Of a stretch of 8,731 nucleotides of DNA, positions 7,932 to 8,731 are shown piece by piece. Origin of the DNA: an uncultured Bacteroidia bacterium. GTDB lineage: Bacteria > Bacteroidota > Bacteroidia > Bacteroidales > UBA932. The DNA is taken from positions 1 through 8,731 of the forward strand of contig CADBUS010000038.1 in the NCBI GenBank assembly GCA_902797895.1, written 5' to 3'. Position numbers and translations under genes: made by a program. The notes beneath the pieces are model-generated. The model saw only the letters and a program-made list of their open reading frames with translations, was not told the DNA's origin and made no database searches. Position 1 is the first letter of the stretch; the number at the start of each line of letters is the position of its first letter.

Positions 7932-8731
7932 ATGAGCGAGATAGAAAATGGGCATATCTTTCTGATAAACAAACCCTACCGCTATACAAGCCAAGATGTG
8001 GTGGGGCGTGTGAAATATGCCCTGAAAAAATCTCTTAACCGGCCCAAGTTGAAGGTGGGGCACGCAGGTACATTGGATCCGCTTGCCACAGGTTTGCTTA
8101 TTGTATGTGTGGGCAAGGCTACCAAAATGGCGGAGCAACTGCAGGCAGAAAAGAAGGAGTATATTGCGGAGTTTACGATAGGGGCAACCACTCCATCTTT
8201 TGACAGAGAACACCCTATAAATGAGGTTTTTACCACAGAGGGTATAACTTTGGAGCAAGTGAAGTGGGCTTTGGAGCAGTTGCGGCAACAGAGAGAGCAG
8301 ATGCCCCCTTCATACAGCGCCAAGAGTATAAATGGAGTGAGGGCTTACGATTTGGCCCGCAAGGGGAGAGAGGCGGAGCTTAAACCCTCCGCCATAACTA
8401 TTTACGATATAGAGCTTTTGGCATACTACCCATCTGCTGTAGAGATTTCTGCCCCTTCTGCTTTGGAGAGATGGCTCACAAGGCCCCCCTATCGCGATGA
8501 AAATAACAATCTTGCATTTGAGATAAAGAAGAGTGGCTATTGCGCTCCTGTGGCAAAGCAGAGTGAGGATGAGTTGCAAGAGGCTTGTAGAGAGCCTATT
8601 ACGCCGGAGTTTGTAGAGGCTTTGCCGCGCGTGGTGGTGAGAATTGAGTGCAGCAAGGGTACATATATACGCTCTTTGGCACGCGATTTTGGAGAGTTGC
8701 TTGGCAGCGGTGCCTATATGTCTGCCCTCTG
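7932..8731 (+). CDS. truB: tRNA pseudouridine-55 synthase TruB (3' partial)
   Basis: The frame is open from the ATG at 7932 to the right edge, giving 266 residues plus two bases, so the C-terminus lies outside. TruB converts U55 to pseudouridine in the T-loop of tRNAs. The catalytic motif is GHAGTLDPLATGLL (43-56) with catalytic Asp49. Further motifs are KKEYIAEFTIG (74-84) with the conserved Tyr77, MPPSYSAKSINGVRAYDLARKG (124-145), and CSKGTYIRSLARDFGELLGSG (240-260). Two things are odd. The N-terminal motif usually written KPxGxTS reads KPYRYTS (14-20), with Arg in place of Gly. About 60 extra residues (roughly 165-232) also separate IYDIELL (157-163) from VVVRIECSKGTYIR, where relatives have a short turn. 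The gene starts 6 bases after rpiB. The identity is certain. Confidence 0.95.
   Translation, partial: MSEIENGHIFLINKPYRYTSQDVVGRVKYALKKSLNRPKLKVGHAGTLDPLATGLLIVCVGKATKMAEQLQAEKKEYIAEFTIGATTPSFDREHPINEVFTTEGITLEQVKWALEQLRQQREQMPPSYSAKSINGVRAYDLARKGREAELKPSAITIYDIELLAYYPSAVEISAPSALERWLTRPPYRDENNNLAFEIKKSGYCAPVAKQSEDELQEACREPITPEFVEALPRVVVRIECSKGTYIRSLARDFGELLGSGAYMSAL

Noticed and set aside
7830..8288. 152-codon minus-strand frame across the rpiB-truB junction
   Set aside because: It lies opposite conserved rpiB and truB coding sequence and has no recognisable domain or start context.
1..8731. Mobile element, phage, CRISPR, defence or toxin-antitoxin system
   Set aside because: All genes are recognised housekeeping or envelope types on one strand with uniform codon use. 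No direct repeats, terminal inverted repeats, integrase or transposase were seen.

Overview
The window looks like ordinary chromosomal DNA from a Bacteroidota bacterium, most likely order Bacteroidales. Three things point that way. The partial first gene matches a membrane-anchored, propeller-tailed protein type I know from Bacteroides-like genomes. The dCMP deaminase and S41 protease have Bacteroidales-style sequences and sit side by side. None of the six visible start codons has a Shine-Dalgarno sequence, which is usual for this phylum. I cannot name a genus. Ile ATA and Arg AGA/AGG are used heavily throughout.

Layout: seven genes, all on the + strand, packed with gaps of 46, 24, 27, 13, -1 and 6 bases. 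(1) The 3' part of a large DUF3352-like hypothetical protein (2-1714). (2) An MsbA-type lipid ABC exporter (1761-3635). (3) An AMP-forming acyl-CoA/acyl-ACP ligase (3660-5327). (4) A ComEB-type dCMP deaminase (5355-5822). (5) A membrane-anchored PDZ/S41 carboxy-terminal processing protease (5836-7485). (6) Ribose-5-phosphate isomerase B, rpiB (7485-7925). (7) tRNA pseudouridine-55 synthase, truB, cut by the right edge (7932-8731+). The spacing suggests a single transcription unit. No terminator-like hairpin is visible in any gap, and no intergenic stretch exceeds 46 bases.

Functionally this is a mixed housekeeping cluster. Genes 1, 2, 3 and 5 concern the envelope or lipids. Genes 4, 6 and 7 serve dTMP supply, the pentose phosphate pathway and tRNA modification. 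I found no mobile element, CRISPR array, tRNA, rRNA, phage gene, toxin-antitoxin pair or defence gene, and nothing that amounts to a new biological system. The points most worth a second look are a roughly 60-residue in-frame insertion in TruB just before its conserved CSKGTYIR motif, a shifted C-terminal lysine motif in the acyl ligase, and the uncharacterised first gene.
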